The notes: generated by a model from the sequence alone, not told the origin. 64,000 nt of DNA from Trueperella pyogenes (GCF_001070855.1 NZ_JVLH01000008.1:62001-126000); one strand, 5' to 3'. Positions 1-9,027 are shown, numbered from the stretch's first letter. Numbers and translations are program-made.

Positions 1-545
1 GAGGAAAGGGGAACAATGGGAAGATGGAAAACGGAGCCGGCGGAGGAACGAATGACCTTGGGGCTTGATGCCTCGACACTCCCCTTAACGCTAACGATTG
101 CACGCGCACCCATCGCGTCTGCAGTACGCATAATCGTTCCTGCATTGCCCGGGTCCCTGCTCTGCGCAAGAACAACAATGCAGTCGCCGGGATAAATTTC
201 AGGAAGTTCGCTCTCAATCGCGCCGGTGCGAGCAACCGCGCAGATTCCCTGGCTATCACGGCTCAGTACCTCGCAGACTTCGTCGGTCACCTCGTGGACC
301 CAACGACACGCTCTGCGCGCATCTTCAATAACGTCGGGATGAGTCTGAGCGGCTAGCGCCGTGTAATAGACGTCTTCAACGAATGAGGAACGGTATCGGA
401 CCAGTTCACGAACTGCCTGGGGGCCCTCAACAAGGATCTTTCCTTGCTTTGAACGTGCCGAACGCCCGGCCAATGCCGCGACTTTCTTCACGCGATCAGC
501 GCGAGGATTATCGAGGATGGACGGGCGTTCGGAAAAGCTGCTCAC
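1..545 (-). CDS. TrmH/SpoU-family RNA 2'-O-methyltransferase, C-terminus cut off by window edge
   Basis: The reading frame starts at a GTG at 545 and runs off the left edge after 181 codons, so the C-terminal part, including the last knot motifs, is not visible. The visible part has the N-terminal substrate-binding domain (around residues 38-43, ILVEGP) and then SpoU motif 1, an Asn-x-x-Gly-x-x-x-Arg stretch (DPGNAGTIMRTADAMGA, about residue 130), which belongs to the SAM-binding trefoil knot. Such enzymes methylate a ribose 2'-OH in rRNA or tRNA. The start lies 7 bases after the rplT stop, so it is probably the last gene of the infC-rpmI-rplT transcript, a common arrangement. It has no strong ribosome binding site and may be translationally coupled to rplT. 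The exact target RNA cannot be told. Confidence 0.85.
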   Translation of the reverse strand, partial: MSSFSERPSILDNPRADRVKKVAALAGRSARSKQGKILVEGPQAVRELVRYRSSFVEDVYYTALAAQTHPDVIEDARRACRWVHEVTDEVCEVLSRDSQGICAVARTGAIESELPEIYPGDCIVVLAQSRDPGNAGTIMRTADAMGARAIVSVKGSVEASSPKVIRSSAGSVFHLPIVPLS

Positions 546-552
546 TGAATGC

Positions 553-933
553 TCAGGCCTTGGGCGCGTTCACGTCGGCGGGCAGAGCCTTCTTCGCAAC
601 CTCAACAAGAGCGTTGAAGGTGGCGATGTCGTTGACGGCCAGCTCGGCGAGCATGCGGCGATCGACCTCAACACCAGCCAGGTTCAGGCCCTGGATGAAA
701 CGGTTGTAGGTCATGCCCTGTGCGCGGGAAGCAGCGTTGATGCGCTGGATCCACAGGCGACGGAAATCGCCCTTCTTCGCCTTGCGGTCACGGTAGGAGT
801 ACACGAATGAGTGCGTGACCTGTTCCTTGGCCTTGCGGTACATGCGCGAACGCTGGCCACGGTAGCCGGATGCCTGCTCGAGTACGGTGCGACGCTTCTT
901 CTTGGCGTTAACAGAACGCTTAACACGTGCCAT
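553..933 (-). CDS. rplT: 50S ribosomal protein L20
   Basis: A 126-residue basic protein, the usual L20 length, starting [15 protein letters not shown] and carrying the conserved central stretch with [23 protein letters not shown]20 binds 23S rRNA early in assembly of the large subunit. It follows rpmI by 29 bases and infC lies upstream, the canonical infC-rpmI-rplT operon. In several bacteria L20 also represses this operon by binding its own leader RNA; the long structured leader upstream of infC here would be the place for that, but a binding site for L20 is not recognisable by eye. The extension after the conserved core (ADVNAPKA) is short and unremarkable. Confidence 0.98.
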   Translation of the reverse strand: MARVKRSVNAKKKRRTVLEQASGYRGQRSRMYRKAKEQVTHSFVYSYRDRKAKKGDFRRLWIQRINAASRAQGMTYNRFIQGLNLAGVEVDRRMLAELAVNDIATFNALVEVAKKALPADVNAPKA

Positions 934-962
934 TTTCTAAATCTCCTTGTCGAAGGTGCCGG

Positions 963-1157
963 TCACTTGCCCAGCAGGGTACGGACGCGCTTGACGTCGG
1001 CGGTGGCCAGAACCTGGTCCGAGGCCAGACGACGGGTCTTGCGGGAGGACTTGTGCTCGAGGAGGTGGCGTGCACCAGCCTGCTCGCGCATGATCTTGCC
1101 CTTTCCGGTGAGGCGGAAACGCTTCTTAGAACCGGAATGCGTCTTATTCTTCGGCAT
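963..1157 (-). CDS. rpmI: 50S ribosomal protein L35
   Basis: A 64-residue, very basic protein starting [21 protein letters not shown] and ending with the typical RVRTLLGK-type tail. Length and sequence are those of bacterial L35, a small component of the large ribosomal subunit. It sits between infC (43 bases upstream) and rplT (29 bases downstream) on the same strand. A purine-rich GAAGAAGGATC stretch just upstream of the ATG can serve as ribosome binding site. Confidence 0.98.
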   Translation of the reverse strand: MPKNKTHSGSKKRFRLTGKGKIMREQAGARHLLEHKSSRKTRRLASDQVLATADVKRVRTLLGK

Positions 1158-1200
1158 TATTTTGATCCTTCTTCTTCCGGACGGGGTTTAACCCCAACCT

Positions 1201-1842
1201 TCACTTCTTCTGTGCATCTACCTCTTGCGAGGCCACACGAGCTTGGTCCTTACTGGCGCGTTCTGCGCGCTTACCGCGACGCTCTTCACGTTCGGCTTCG
1301 CGACGCTTGCGCTGCTCGTTGACCGCATCGGACTTGCGCTTCGTAGGCGCAAGAACCATGGTCATGTTGCGGCCGTCTTGGCGAGGCATCGATTCGACAG
1401 TGGCGAGTTCTCCAACTTCCTCAGCAAGACGCTGCAGAAGTCGGACGCCCGCTTCAGGTCGTGACTGTTCACGACCGCGGAACATAATCATGACCTTGAC
1501 CTTGTCACCGGCGGAGAGGAAACGCTCAACGTGTCCCTTCTTCACCGAGAAGTCGTGGTCATCAATCTTCAGGCGGAAGCGAATCTCCTTGAGCTGCGTG
1601 TTCGCCTGATTACGGCGAGCATCGCGAGCCTTCTGGGCCGCTTCGTACTTGTATTTTCCGTAGTCCATGAGTTTTGCAACCGGCGGCTTAGCGTCGGGTG
1701 CAACCTCAACCAGGTCAAGGCCCGCTTCTTCAGCAAGACGCAGTGCGTCTTCCACGCGGACAACACCAACCTGTTCTCCTCCGGGTCCCACGAGACGTAC
1801 CTCGGGAACTCGAATCCGCTCATTGATGCGAGGCTCGCTAAT
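1201..1842 (-). CDS. infC: translation initiation factor IF-3, probable AUU start
   Basis: IF-3 (213 residues) binds the 30S subunit, checks start-codon and initiator-tRNA pairing and prevents premature subunit joining. The N-domain ([18 protein letters not shown]), the linker and the C-domain ([25 protein letters not shown]) are all present, followed by a charged Lys/Arg/Glu tail typical of actinobacterial forms. An in-frame GTG at 1875 would add 11 residues that are not conserved in the family. An ATT at 1842-1840 lies 6 bases after a strong GGAAGGAG ribosome binding site and places the first residues exactly where IF-3 proteins begin. AUU is the hallmark start of infC in other bacteria, where it gives autoregulation through IF-3's own discrimination against it. 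First gene of the infC-rpmI-rplT operon. Confidence 0.95.
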   Translation of the reverse strand: MSEPRINERIRVPEVRLVGPGGEQVGVVRVEDALRLAEEAGLDLVEVAPDAKPPVAKLMDYGKYKYEAAQKARDARRNQANTQLKEIRFRLKIDDHDFSVKKGHVERFLSAGDKVKVMIMFRGREQSRPEAGVRLLQRLAEEVGELATVESMPRQDGRNMTMVLAPTKRKSDAVNEQRKRREAEREERRGKRAERASKDQARVASQEVDAQKK

Positions 1843-1882
1843 GAGTGGCTCCTTCCACAGTCGTATCCGTGACACGAAAAAG

Positions 1883-1910
1883 GCCTTCGTGCCACTGTGC
1901 GCACGAAGGC
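1883..1910 (-). terminator. hairpin with U-run in the infC leader, candidate attenuator
   Basis: Read on the minus strand this is a 10-bp perfect stem (GCCTTCGTGC / GCACGAAGGC) with an 8-base loop, followed at once by C and five Ts. It lies about 40 bases upstream of the infC ribosome binding site and downstream of the likely promoter, so it cannot end the preceding gene alone; the SseB-domain gene is co-oriented upstream, so termination of read-through from it is an alternative role. A terminator in the infC leader fits attenuation control of this operon. Confidence 0.65.
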
Positions 1911-2051
1911 TTATCCCGGCAACAACATCCGTCCGGATGCTACCGTTTAACCCGATCCCCTGGCTCTACGTGGGCAACCCGAAAACTCGGGCGGGAATCA
2001 AGGTGGGAGAAACTCCGCTTGCACGATCGGGGCGAAATCCCCGATTGGTCG

Positions 2052-2079
2052 CTAATATCTTAGCAAATTCACGCCTCAA
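2052..2079 (-). promoter_or_regulatory. infC: candidate infC operon promoter
   Basis: On the minus strand TTGAGG (2079-2074) and TATTAG (2057-2052) are separated by 16 bases, a fair match to a vegetative promoter. Transcription from here would give a leader of about 200 bases that contains a 7-bp hairpin (ATCGGGG / CCCCGAT, 2026-2045) and then the U-tailed hairpin at 1883-1910. Found by eye only. Confidence 0.35.
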
Positions 2080-2116
2080 GGGCGATATTCGATTGATGGC
2101 AATGTGATGGAATGAC

Positions 2117-2881
2117 TCACATCCCCACCCATCGAGGAACCCATTGAATCTGGTCGGTAACGGCGCGCAGCCTAGGAAGAGCGCTGAGTCCCTCAATGAC
2201 GCCCTGAACTTTTTCTCGCAGCTCAGAGCGCGTCAGGTCACCCTCATTCCTACGCACCTTCGACGCATCAATTTCAAGAATGATGCGACAGATTTCCTTG
2301 CCGGCATATTCCACGTGGAGATCGCTCACTGGCGAGAAATCCCGGCTTGCCTGCTCAAGTAGCAGATTCTTGAGCTCCCGATCTTTCCAGGCAGGAAGCC
2401 ATTGATCTCCCTGAGCCAGAGCCGCGGTTGCACTTCGAGGAATCACGATATCTACGCTCCGGGGATCAAAGACAACGCGCCCTGCACTTTCAACCAAAGC
2501 GACCAGTGCAACTCGCTTGAAGGGAAGTCCCATAGGACGCGAGCTCGGATCAAAAACTGAAAGCGATGCAGAAGAGCTAAACGCAGCGATCGCCGGGCCC
2601 GCAGAGGTTTCAGTCACGAGAAAACCAGCAGGATCATGCCCCAATTCCCCCGCATGGACTCCAGTTACTCGAGGATCCTCTTCGACACGGATCGGGACAA
2701 TCACACGCTCATTCTCAAGAGCATGGACCAGCTCTTCGAGTTGTTGCGCACTATCTTTAGGACACTCAAGCGCATGCTGAGTTTTACTCAGAGCCTGCCC
2801 GTGATCATCTCGGTTTTGCGTAGCCATCGAAAGACGCTGCGCCAAACGGTTCTTCTGCTCTTCGCCAATCGCCTCGGCCAT
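2117..2881 (-). CDS. SseB-domain protein
   Basis: 254 residues. The middle and C-terminal parts resemble the SseB fold: a hydrophobic strand pattern with VIVPIRVEED near residue 60, then the FDPSSRPMGLPFKRVALVALVESAGRVVFDPRSVDIVIPRSATAALAQGDQW region around residues 110-165, and a C-terminal segment (residues 175-250) of the SseB C-terminal type. No signal peptide or membrane segment. SseB-like proteins next to infC are common in actinobacteria, but their function there is not established. The start codon shares one base with the stop of the upstream gene (TGATG), so the two are translationally coupled and probably act together. I would not assign a biochemical role. Confidence 0.7.
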   Translation of the reverse strand: MAEAIGEEQKNRLAQRLSMATQNRDDHGQALSKTQHALECPKDSAQQLEELVHALENERVIVPIRVEEDPRVTGVHAGELGHDPAGFLVTETSAGPAIAAFSSSASLSVFDPSSRPMGLPFKRVALVALVESAGRVVFDPRSVDIVIPRSATAALAQGDQWLPAWKDRELKNLLLEQASRDFSPVSDLHVEYAGKEICRIILEIDASKVRRNEGDLTRSELREKVQGVIEGLSALPRLRAVTDQIQWVPRWVGM

Positions 2882-3546
2882 CAGCGCTTCCTAAACCACG
2901 AGAAGGGACCGCGGCGGCCTCCCTTTCCATCCGCTTGAATGGAATCGGGATAGTCGGAGGGAAGAGTTCGTCCAAGCAATAGGTCCTCGGTCGCCTGAGG
3001 CATTGCCCCCAGCAGCAGCCCAGCCGGAATATCGTCCTCGCTACTTCCATTGACGTAGCGCTGTGCAGTGATCTGGCCTGAGACACCGGGCTCCACGCCA
3101 TCGCCCTCGACCAGCCAGGACATAATCGCTACGGCACCATACTTCGACAGGCGTGAAATTACCGATGCAATCCGATCAACTTCCGGTGGCATCGGACGAC
3201 GCCCCGTCAAAAGTACATTGAGTTCTTCTTCTTGAGTCGTCTGGGTCTGTACTCGCAGCCACACCCCCGTCCACGGCTTCAAACGCACCACGGCCTCGTG
3301 AATACCGGAAAGGGCGAGCAACGAATGGAGGGCTTCGGCGGAAGGGATGGGAGCAAGAACCAGGGCGACGGAAAGCTTGCCACCCTCAAGGTGAAGCGAC
3401 TCATCAACGGGGGTATCCAGCGCATCTCGTGTCGACGACGCATCCTCCCCCGCGTCTTGTGGCAGATCCCCCTCGAGATCGGACTCCATGTCTGCGACTA
3501 GATCACGAAACTGCGCATCCAGATCCCGATTCTTGTCTTCAGACAC
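2881..3546 (-). CDS. protein of unknown function coupled to the SseB-domain gene
   Basis: I do not recognise the family. The chosen GTG start at 3546 has a GGAGG five bases upstream; an upstream in-frame extension to 3708 would run through the divergent promoter region and adds residues of no evident character. The resulting 221-residue protein is acidic, with an Asp/Glu-rich N-terminal 55 residues (likely disordered), a globular middle (KLSVALVLAPIPSAEALHSLL to AIMSWLVEGDG) and a C-terminal basic patch ending WFRKR. No signal peptide, no membrane segment, no catalytic motif. Its stop overlaps the start of the SseB-domain gene by one base. The alternation of beta-strand-like segments suggests it could be a distant SseB-like or adaptor domain, but this is a guess. 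Confidence 0.6.
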   Translation of the reverse strand: MSEDKNRDLDAQFRDLVADMESDLEGDLPQDAGEDASSTRDALDTPVDESLHLEGGKLSVALVLAPIPSAEALHSLLALSGIHEAVVRLKPWTGVWLRVQTQTTQEEELNVLLTGRRPMPPEVDRIASVISRLSKYGAVAIMSWLVEGDGVEPGVSGQITAQRYVNGSSEDDIPAGLLLGAMPQATEDLLLGRTLPSDYPDSIQADGKGGRRGPFSWFRKR

Positions 3547-3649
3547 AAGGGCCTCCACTTCGTGTTGGGTAACAGCGTTTATCGTATCGCGACATAGAGG
3601 CGTGTGATAATACAAAGCGAAAAACACGCCCTCAAGCACAGGAGCGCAC

Positions 3650-3883
3650 ATGCCTTCCATCCCTACTATCGAGGTCCGCGGCTCAATCCGACTAGGCCAA
3701 TTCCTCAAGCGCGCTGGTCTGGTTGAGGACGGTGCAGAAGCGCGCGACTTGATTCAAAGCGGTGACGTTAGTGTCAACGGCGAAGTTGAAACCCGCCGCG
3801 GGCACGCCCTCGAAGATGGCGAGCTCGTCGAGCTTCGCACGCCACAGGGAGTCTTCGCCGCTAAAGTTCGCGTCATCGACTAG
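3650..3883 (+). CDS. small S4-domain RNA-binding protein
   Basis: 77 residues, almost entirely one S4 domain: RLGQFLKRAGLVEDGAEARDLIQSGDVSVNGEVETRRGHALEDGELVEL carries the typical pattern of the fold, with the buried Gly/Val-Asn-Gly turn. Similar stand-alone S4 proteins (YbcJ/YlmH-like) bind structured RNA. Ribosome binding site AGGAG lies five bases before the ATG. Divergent from the coupled pair at 2117-3546; the 100-base gap contains an extended -10-like TGTGATAAT about 40 bases upstream of the ATG. The specific RNA target is unknown. Confidence 0.8.
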   Translation: MPSIPTIEVRGSIRLGQFLKRAGLVEDGAEARDLIQSGDVSVNGEVETRRGHALEDGELVELRTPQGVFAAKVRVID

Positions 3884-3935
3884 CAGCCGAGGCCCACGCT
3901 CTCAGCTCGCGCCCCGCTTGCTTTCCCGAGGCCAC

Positions 3936-3959
3936 GAGGCCTGCCCGAGTGCAGGCCTC
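3936..3959. terminator. bidirectional hairpin between S4 gene and dnaE
   Basis: A 9-bp perfect stem (GAGGCCTGC / GCAGGCCTC) with a 6-base loop lies between two convergent genes and overlaps the dnaE stop codon. It has no T-run, which is common for actinobacterial terminators. Confidence 0.5.
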
Positions 3960-6900
3960 AGTGCGAGGTCAGCACCCCGTCAGCGCCGACAACCGCCTTA
4001 ACGTGACTAAAGAATGGACCCGATTGGGTGACGCGCAGGGACGAATCCAATTCGACAATTGTCACCCGTCCAGGTTCACGCAGGTGCAAACGTACGGGTG
4101 AGGAGCCCGGGAAGGTTTCCAGTACTTCCTTCAATTCACGCAAAAGCTCAGGAGTGCAGCGCGAAGCAGCCAGTTCCAGGTCAAGGGGCACATTTCCGTC
4201 TTCGCGCAGCTCGAGGATATTCATCGACTGGCCATAGATTGACACTTGTTCATCGCGAGTGTTGACACGACCCTCAATCTGAACAACAAGGTCAGGAGCA
4301 AGGAAGGTTTGCACTGTCTCATAGGCGCGCGGGAAGAAGAGCACCTCGACCGAACCGCTCAGGTCTTCGATCGTCGCAATTGCCCACGGGTTACCCTGTT
4401 TGGTGACCTTGGTCTGAACCGATGAAACCAAGCCCGCGATTTTGACAGTGCGGTCGACCATGCTCTCATCGCCGCCAACAATCTGCGCGATCTCAACGTC
4501 TTGATGACGGTCCAAGGCACCTTCAAGTCCACGCAGAGGGTGGTCCGAAACGTAGAGGCCCAGCATCTCGCGTTCTTCAGCGAGCTTTTGACGACGGTCA
4601 AACTCAGGAAGATCTGGGATTTCAATAGCCAGAGAAGAACCTGAGTCCTCTCCCATGCCCATTCCACCAAAGAGGTCAAACTGCCCGATGGCCTCGTTAC
4701 GCTTGACGTCGATCACCGCATCCACGGCCTCGTCACAGCGCGACAGAAGAGCGCGCCGCGTGTAACCCAGCGAATCAAAAGCGCCTGCACGCACGAGCGA
4801 CTGGATCGTTCGCTTATTGCAAACCACCTGAGGAACCTTGTCCAAGAAGTCTTGGAAGGTGGTGAACTTGCCTTTCTCCTGACGCGTCTCGACGATCGCG
4901 TCGACAACGTTCGCACCAACATTCTGAATAGCATTCAGACCAAAGCGAATGTCCTTACCATCAGGTGCAAAGGTGCCCATCGAGGCATTGACATCGGGGG
5001 GAAGAACAGTAATTCCCATGTGGCGGCACTCCGCCAAGTAGAGCGCACGTCTGTCCTTATTGTCCTTCGTCGAGGTCAAAAGAGCGGCCATATACTCGGT
5101 GGGATAGTTTGCTTTAAGGTAGGCAGTCCAATACGACACCAAACCGTAGGCTGCAGAGTGAGCCTTATTGAATGCGTAGGCCGAGAAGGGAACAACCACA
5201 TCCCACAGAGCCTTGATTGATTCTTCGGAATAGCCGTTATCGAGCATGCCCTGCCGGAAGCCCTTGAACTGTTGATCCAGAACTTCCTTCTTCTTTTTAC
5301 CCATGGCCTTACGCAAGATATCTGCTTGGCCAAGAGAGTAGCCCGCAAGTTTCTGGGCAATCTGCATAACCTGCTCTTGATAGACAATCAGACCGTAGGT
5401 CGTGCCCAGAATATCCTTCAAAGGCTCTGCGAGTTCGGGGTGGATCGGAGTGATCTCCTGGCGTCCGTTCTTACGCAGAGCATAGTTTGTGTGCGAATTT
5501 GCACCCATAGGACCGGGACGATAGAGCGCACCCACAGCGGAGATATCTTCGAAGTTATCCGGTTTCATCAGCTTGAGAAGGTCACGCATACCGCCACCAT
5601 CAAGCTGGAAAACGCCCAAGGTATCGCCGCGGCCCAGCAACTCATATGTTGCCGGGTCATCTAGAGGCACATGGTCCAGATCGGGATCTTGCTTGCCATT
5701 GAGTTTGATGTTTTCAAGAGCATCAGAAATAACCGTCAGGTTACGCAGTCCCAAGAAGTCCATCTTGAGTAGCCCCAGACCTTCACAGGTCGGGTAATCG
5801 AATTGGGTGATGATCGCCCCGTCTTGAGGACGCTTCATGATGGGGATAATGTCCGTCAGCGTGTGCGATGACATGATGACCGCACATGCGTGGACGCCCC
5901 ATTGACGGGTCAGCCCTTCAAGCCCCAGCGCGTACTGAACAACCTCGTGGACATCGGGGTTCTCTTCGTAGTACTTACGGAACTCCGCAGCTTCGGCGTA
6001 GCGTTTATCCTTCTCATCGAAGATACCCGCGACCGAGATGTCCTTGCCCATGACCGAAGGAGGCAGAGCTTTCGTCAGCTGCTCCCCCACCTTGAAGTCG
6101 CGTCCTAAGATTCGCGCAGAATCCTTCAGGGCCTGCTTGGTCTTAATTCGACCGTAAGTGACCACCTGTGAAATGCGGTCTTCGCCGTACTTTCGTTTAA
6201 CGTACTCGATGACCTCATCGCGACGACGTTCGTCAAAGTCAACGTCGAAGTCGGGCATTGAAATACGCTCAGGGTTCAAGAAACGTTCGAAGATCAGTCC
6301 GTGGTTGAGCGGATTAAGCTCGGTGATCTTCATGGCGTAGGCAACCATGGATCCAGCACCCGAACCACGACCGGGTCCCACGCGGATTCCCTGGCTCTTT
6401 GCCCAGTTGATGTAGTCGGCAACGGTGAGGAAGTAGCCCGGGAAGCCCATCTTGATGATGACGTCTTCCTCATATTCAGCCTGCTTGCGTACATCATCCG
6501 GAATGCCTTTGGGGAAACGCTCCTGAAGGCCCTTTTCAACTTCTTTAATAAACCACGAGGTCTTATCTTCCCCTTCCGGAACAGGGAAGTCAGGCATGTA
6601 CGAGGCACCCTCAGCGGTGGTCCTGAAGTGGACATCGCATCGCTCTGCAATTTCCAGTGTCGAATTGCAGGCTTCTGGCAATTCCTTCCAGATCGAACGC
6701 ATCTCTTCGGACGAACGAATGTAGTAACCGTCGCCATCGAACTTAAATCGATCCGGATCAGAGATTCGCGAACCCGAGTTGATACATAGCAGCGCGTCCT
6801 GAATTCCGCGGTCTTCCTTTTTGACGTAGTGCGCGTCATTTGTAGCGACCAGTGGTGCGTCCATGAGCTTTGCAAGCTCGAGAAGCTGTTTTTGCGTACG

Positions 6901-7506
6901 CCTCTCAAATTCAATCCCGTGGTCCATAACTTCCACGTAGAAATTCTCAGGCCCAAAAATGTCGCGCAGCTCTGCGGCCTCAGCCACGGCCTCGTCCCAT
7001 TGGCCCAAACGCATCCGTGTCTGCACTGCACCCGAAGGGCAACCGGTGAAAACAATCAGTCCCTTGTGGAAGCGTTCAAGCAGTTCCTTATCGGCGCGAG
7101 GCCACTTACCGAATTGCCCGTCGACCGAGGCATAGCTTCCCAGGCGGAAAAGGTTGTGCATTCCTTCTGTTGAGTACGCGAGCAAGGTGAGGTGGTTATA
7201 CGAACCCGAAGCTGATACGTCATCGCTGCGTTGCCAAGGCTCACCCCAAGTCACCTTTTGACGATCGAAACGTGAAGTACCCGGAGTGACATAGGCTTCC
7301 AAGCCAATGATGGGCTTGATACCAGCCTTTGTCGCAGCATCATAAAACTCATAGGCACCGAAGAGGTAGCCATGATCGGTCAGGCCAATTGCGGGTTGTC
7401 CCAGCCTTGCAGCTTCTGCGACCATCGGCTTGATTCGTGCCGCTCCATCGAGCATCGAGTATTCCGAGTGATTGTGCAGATGCACGAAAGAGTCCGCTGG
7501 TGCCAT
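3958..7506 (-). CDS. dnaE: DNA polymerase III alpha subunit
   Basis: 1182 residues, the length of the actinobacterial replicative DnaE1. The N-terminal PHP domain (residues 1-210) starts VHLHNHSEYSMLDGAARI and keeps the metal-binding histidines of the family. The catalytic palm carries PDFDVDFDERRRDEVIEYV (about residue 418) with the two catalytic aspartates; the finger region follows (VGPGRGSGAGSMVAYAM lies just upstream), then the helix-hairpin-helix and a C-terminal OB fold (residues 1000-1090, VKIAGLVSSVQTKVTKQGNPWAIATIEDLSG). It copies the chromosome as the polymerising subunit of the Pol III holoenzyme. It lies 57 bases downstream of rluD on the same strand and is likely the last gene of the lspA-rluD-dnaE group. 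Confidence 0.98.
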   Translation of the reverse strand: MAPADSFVHLHNHSEYSMLDGAARIKPMVAEAARLGQPAIGLTDHGYLFGAYEFYDAATKAGIKPIIGLEAYVTPGTSRFDRQKVTWGEPWQRSDDVSASGSYNHLTLLAYSTEGMHNLFRLGSYASVDGQFGKWPRADKELLERFHKGLIVFTGCPSGAVQTRMRLGQWDEAVAEAAELRDIFGPENFYVEVMDHGIEFERRTQKQLLELAKLMDAPLVATNDAHYVKKEDRGIQDALLCINSGSRISDPDRFKFDGDGYYIRSSEEMRSIWKELPEACNSTLEIAERCDVHFRTTAEGASYMPDFPVPEGEDKTSWFIKEVEKGLQERFPKGIPDDVRKQAEYEEDVIIKMGFPGYFLTVADYINWAKSQGIRVGPGRGSGAGSMVAYAMKITELNPLNHGLIFERFLNPERISMPDFDVDFDERRRDEVIEYVKRKYGEDRISQVVTYGRIKTKQALKDSARILGRDFKVGEQLTKALPPSVMGKDISVAGIFDEKDKRYAEAAEFRKYYEENPDVHEVVQYALGLEGLTRQWGVHACAVIMSSHTLTDIIPIMKRPQDGAIITQFDYPTCEGLGLLKMDFLGLRNLTVISDALENIKLNGKQDPDLDHVPLDDPATYELLGRGDTLGVFQLDGGGMRDLLKLMKPDNFEDISAVGALYRPGPMGANSHTNYALRKNGRQEITPIHPELAEPLKDILGTTYGLIVYQEQVMQIAQKLAGYSLGQADILRKAMGKKKKEVLDQQFKGFRQGMLDNGYSEESIKALWDVVVPFSAYAFNKAHSAAYGLVSYWTAYLKANYPTEYMAALLTSTKDNKDRRALYLAECRHMGITVLPPDVNASMGTFAPDGKDIRFGLNAIQNVGANVVDAIVETRQEKGKFTTFQDFLDKVPQVVCNKRTIQSLVRAGAFDSLGYTRRALLSRCDEAVDAVIDVKRNEAIGQFDLFGGMGMGEDSGSSLAIEIPDLPEFDRRQKLAEEREMLGLYVSDHPLRGLEGALDRHQDVEIAQIVGGDESMVDRTVKIAGLVSSVQTKVTKQGNPWAIATIEDLSGSVEVLFFPRAYETVQTFLAPDLVVQIEGRVNTRDEQVSIYGQSMNILELREDGNVPLDLELAASRCTPELLRELKEVLETFPGSSPVRLHLREPGRVTIVELDSSLRVTQSGPFFSHVKAVVGADGVLTSH

Positions 7507-7563
7507 GGTGTCAGTCTAGTGTTTCTTGAGCCAGCACACTGGGCGAAGCGTGCAGCAAAATGC

Positions 7564-8478
7564 TTAGGCGTGACGCAAAATCTCCAAAGCGTGATTGAGG
7601 TCATCCGGGTAAGGAGCCCGTACCGTCACAGGAAGTTGAGTTCGCGGATGCGTAAATCCCAGCTCAACCGCGTGCAGCCACTGACGGTCCAAGCCCAATT
7701 GTTCTGCCTTCGTGGGGTCAGCACCATAGAAGACGTCACCAACACAGGGATGGCCGATAGCAGCCATATGCACGCGAATTTGGTGAGTACGTCCTGTTTC
7801 CAGGTGTACATCCAAGAGCGCAGCACCCGGCATGAGTTCGAGGGTGTCGTAGTGCGTCACCGCGCGCTTTCCCCCGTCGATCACTGCCATACGCCATTCC
7901 CGCGAGGGGTGGCGCCCAATCGGTGCGTCAATCGTTCCCGAGGCTGGGTCTGGGTGTCCGGCAACCACCGCATGGTAGATCTTGCGTACAGTCCGTTCCT
8001 TGAAGGCGCGCTTCATCACCGAATAGGCGAGTTCGGACTTGGCGACCATCATTGCGCCCGAGGTTCCTACATCCAGTCGATGAACAATTCCTTGACGTTC
8101 AACTGGACCATGAGTCGTGATTCGATATCCCGCTGCCGCGAGGTTGCCAACAACAGTAGGACCTGTCCAACCCGGACCCGAATGCGCTGCGACACCAACC
8201 GGCTTATTGACAACGACAATATCGTCATCGTCGTAGAGAATATCCATCCCCACTACTGGAGTTACAGGAGTCTCCGGTTCAGGAATCGTAATTTCTAAAA
8301 GGTCGCTCTCTCCAAGCCTGTCTGATTTAGAAGCAGGAGTACCGTTAATCGTCACATTCCCGTCAAGGATGAGCTCACTACAACGTGAACGCGATAGACC
8401 AAGAATGCGCGAAAGCGCTGCGTCGACGCGCTCTCCGACTAAAGCATCAGGCACGGGCATCAAACGAGTATCGGACAT
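7564..8478 (-). CDS. rluD: RluA-family 23S rRNA pseudouridine synthase
   Basis: 304 residues with an N-terminal S4 domain (residues 14-75) and a C-terminal RluA-type catalytic domain. The signature HRLDVGTSG (about residue 130) includes the catalytic Asp that attacks uridine. RluD-type enzymes isomerise uridines in helix 69 of 23S rRNA. The position immediately after lspA, with a 2-base gap, is the classic lspA-rluD pairing in many bacteria and supports the RluD name over other RluA members, though the exact uridine cannot be read from sequence. Confidence 0.92.
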   Translation of the reverse strand: MSDTRLMPVPDALVGERVDAALSRILGLSRSRCSELILDGNVTINGTPASKSDRLGESDLLEITIPEPETPVTPVVGMDILYDDDDIVVVNKPVGVAAHSGPGWTGPTVVGNLAAAGYRITTHGPVERQGIVHRLDVGTSGAMMVAKSELAYSVMKRAFKERTVRKIYHAVVAGHPDPASGTIDAPIGRHPSREWRMAVIDGGKRAVTHYDTLELMPGAALLDVHLETGRTHQIRVHMAAIGHPCVGDVFYGADPTKAEQLGLDRQWLHAVELGFTHPRTQLPVTVRAPYPDDLNHALEILRHA

Positions 8479-8480
8479 AT

Positions 8481-8966
8481 TCAGCGCACCGAGTGCTTGT
8501 TACCGGCAAAGCTTGCAATGAGCAAGATAACAACCGCGCAGACAATCCAAATATCAGCAACGTTACCAATGAACCACGTCCCATATCCGATGAAGTCGAC
8601 GACGTGGCCACTTCCCCATCGAGGTTCCTGAATAAAACGATCGATCAAGTTACCAGCCGCACCGCCAAGGAGCAGAGCGCATCCGAAGGCAAGCAGGCGC
8701 GAGTCAACGCGCGGTAGATACATAACAATCGCGGTAACAACAACACAGGCGATGCAGGTGAAGATGATTGTCGTCTGCGAGCCCAAGGAAAAGGCTGCAC
8801 CTGGATTCGCAGTGAGCTCGAGTCGAAGGAAGGATCCAAGGAGCGGGCGTTGCTGCCCATCACTCAGATTCTTCAGTGCCCAGAACTTTGAAGCCTGATC
8901 CGTTGCCAATGCGATTAAGGCAATGATGTACGCCCAGATGAGCATGCTGCGATTATTTTTCTTCAC
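8481..8966 (-). CDS. lspA: lipoprotein signal peptidase
   Basis: 161 residues, four hydrophobic segments (about 8-25, 65-83, 90-107 and 130-152), the architecture of signal peptidase II. The catalytic aspartates sit at D109 (GNLIDR) and D138 (GNVADIW), with the conserved NPGAAF at 54-59. The enzyme cleaves prolipoproteins before the lipid-modified Cys; a likely substrate is encoded at 40.5 kb. The start used is GTG; no good ribosome binding site precedes it, and an ATG seven codons further in is an alternative that would shorten a poorly conserved Lys/Asn-rich N-terminus. A strong hairpin separates it from divIVA, so it may have its own promoter: CATAAT lies seven bases before the GTG, which would give a leaderless mRNA. 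Confidence 0.96.
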   Translation of the reverse strand: MKKNNRSMLIWAYIIALIALATDQASKFWALKNLSDGQQRPLLGSFLRLELTANPGAAFSLGSQTTIIFTCIACVVVTAIVMYLPRVDSRLLAFGCALLLGGAAGNLIDRFIQEPRWGSGHVVDFIGYGTWFIGNVADIWIVCAVVILLIASFAGNKHSVR

Positions 8967-8976
8967 ATAAAGAATT

Positions 8977-9009
8977 ATGACGGTGGCGCCGCAAAGGCGC
9001 CACCGTCAT
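8977..9009 (-). terminator. terminator downstream of divIVA
   Basis: A 14-bp perfect stem (halves 8977-8990 and 8996-9009, ATGACGGTGGCGCC and its complement) with a 5-base loop, 18 bases after the divIVA stop. On the minus strand it is followed by AATTCTTT, a weak T-rich tail. It most likely ends the dcw-divIVA transcript before lspA. Confidence 0.8.
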
Positions 9010-9027
9010 AGAGATCTAGATCCGAAA

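Noticed and set aside
7372-8298. Long open frame antisense to rluD
   Set aside because: It is a shadow of the rluD/dnaE coding strand with no start signal, and Arg/His-rich composition unlike real proteins.
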